From the NCBI RefSeq assembly GCF_022919575.1, contig NZ_CP095071.1:3296001-3360000 (forward strand): DNA of 64,000 nucleotides, given 5' to 3'. This DNA is from Gracilibacillus salinarum. Its GTDB lineage: Bacteria > Bacillota > Bacilli > Bacillales > Amphibacillaceae. Position 1 is the stretch's first letter, and the number at the start of each line of letters is the position of its first letter. Below the pieces are notes generated by a model, which saw nothing but the letters and a program-made list of their open reading frames with translations, did not search any database and was not told the origin of the DNA. Shown in pieces: positions 63,380 through 64,000 of the stretch. The translations under genes were made by a program, and so were the position numbers.

Positions 63380-64000
63380 ATGAGAGCCTTAGATACCTAC
63401 ATACGAGATTCAAAACAGAATTGTGAACGAATCTATCAGATGGATCCTAATGACTTTCCTGTGTTGAAAGTAGATCTTAATGAGCAACAAATAGCATACA
63501 AAAAGCAATTGTACCAAAAGATGTTAAGTGTGGTTCGACACTTTATGAAGAAATTAATTCACTATATGGAAGGCATTCCAACCCTAATCATTACAACAGA
63601 TAATGAAGGACATGTATTAGAGATTTACGGTGATGAAAGCATCAAACAAATGGTAGATTCACTTGGTATATCTTTAGGTGCCCAGTTTGAAGAGAAAGAT
63701 GTTGGTACTAATTCGGTATCGCTAGCTTTGAGACATCAAGAGCCGATTGCACTGATCGGTAATGATCACTTTCATTACTGCTTATCTGAAGTAGCTTGCT
63801 ATTCTGCTCCTTTTACCAATGGTAACTTAGTCGGAACGGTATCCATGATGACAATGATTAATTATGCTAGTAATTTTCATCTTGGTTTATTATCATCTGC
63901 CGTTGATACTATTGAAAGAGAAATACAGCTACAAGAAAAAAATCACAGTCTGCACTTATTAAATCAAGTGCTGGTAGATGCAACTCCTCTGGGAATCCTT
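63380..64000 (+). CDS. GAF-domain sensor/regulator, N-terminal part
   Basis: The frame runs off the right edge; 207 residues are visible. A leading helical region (MRALDTYIRDSKQNCERIYQ) is followed by a GAF domain (about 65-180): TLIITTDNEGHVLEIYGDES, FEEKDVGTNSVSLALRHQEP, HYCLSEVACYSAPFTNGN. Such GAF domains precede a sigma-54 activator or a histidine kinase; the rest decides which. After about residue 190 a PAS-like part may begin (LLNQVLVDATPLGIL). Strong ribosome site GAGGAGGAAG before ATG 63380. The effector is unknown. Confidence 0.75.
   Translation, partial: MRALDTYIRDSKQNCERIYQMDPNDFPVLKVDLNEQQIAYKKQLYQKMLSVVRHFMKKLIHYMEGIPTLIITTDNEGHVLEIYGDESIKQMVDSLGISLGAQFEEKDVGTNSVSLALRHQEPIALIGNDHFHYCLSEVACYSAPFTNGNLVGTVSMMTMINYASNFHLGLLSSAVDTIEREIQLQEKNHSLHLLNQVLVDATPLGIL

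Overview
The window reads as chromosomal DNA of a low-GC, spore-forming, probably salt-tolerant Bacillaceae bacterium (Gracilibacillus, Virgibacillus or Oceanobacillus-like). The inference rests on close relatives of Bacillus subtilis proteins (FloT/YuaF, YdaT, YfhF, PncA-PncB-NadE, YfmJ, a Spo0E-type peptide), AGGAGG-type ribosome binding sites and cre-like sequences. No rRNA, tRNA or CRISPR array was seen.

Layout. 0-6 kb: end of a chromate transporter, a formylglycine-generating enzyme with its catalytic cysteine pair, a DUF1801 protein, the flotillin/NfeD pair and a YdjM-like membrane protein. 5.4-8 kb: RpiR regulator divergent from a family 1 6-phospho-beta-glucosidase. 8.2-8.7 kb: a non-coding 52-bp tandem repeat whose units each hold a palindrome. 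8.8-12.8 kb: YtkA-like lipoprotein, PepSY membrane protein, polysaccharide deacetylase, YdaT and a Cys-rich copper-type protein. 12.9-19.1 kb: a sugar-binding protein/histidine kinase/AraC response regulator set, then a sugar porter. 19.4-22.7 kb: gluconate permease and 6-phosphogluconate dehydrogenase with an RpiR regulator. 22.8-27.2 kb: CAP-domain secreted protein, TraB protein, CDF metal exporter, ferritin-like protein and a Cys-rich miniprotein. 27.6-27.9 kb: a likely type I toxin with an antisense RNA and a LexA box. 27.9-33 kb: YfhF, the NAD salvage operon pncA-pncB-nadE, and a glyoxalase-fold dioxygenase with an MhqR-like operator. 34-43.3 kb: a YesL/LplB/LplC/binding-protein/YesS-type oligosaccharide uptake cluster, with the binding-protein gene cut by an IS4-family element. 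43.4-49.5 kb: a secreted protein of unknown function and a phosphonate-type ABC transporter behind a possible PhoP box. 49.6-54.7 kb: an RlmA-type methyltransferase and a second binding-protein/kinase/regulator set. 54.9-64 kb: YfmJ, PadR-ChrA, arsRBC, a degenerate serine recombinase, SulP plus UspA, a Spo0E-like peptide, and the start of a GAF-domain regulator.

Gene themes. Several units are sugar sensing or uptake modules with their own regulators: two RpiR systems, two three-component sensors and the Lpl-type cluster. cre-like sites precede the deacetylase, the sugar porter and the Lpl-type cluster. A second theme is metal, oxyanion and quinone stress: chromate, arsenate, Mn/Zn-type efflux, Cys-rich and ferritin-like proteins, and the MhqR-type dioxygenase.

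Intergenic DNA is rich in repeats: (i) a terminal-inverted-repeat family with three long copies and several short ones; (ii) TTTAT-bounded elements resembling bcr1, two of which supply the stop codon of the neighbouring gene; (iii) an IS4-family element with an exact 11-bp target duplication; and (iv) a 329-bp transposase-less derivative with matching ends, nested in a family (i) repeat. All functional calls come from reading the sequence; no database search was run.
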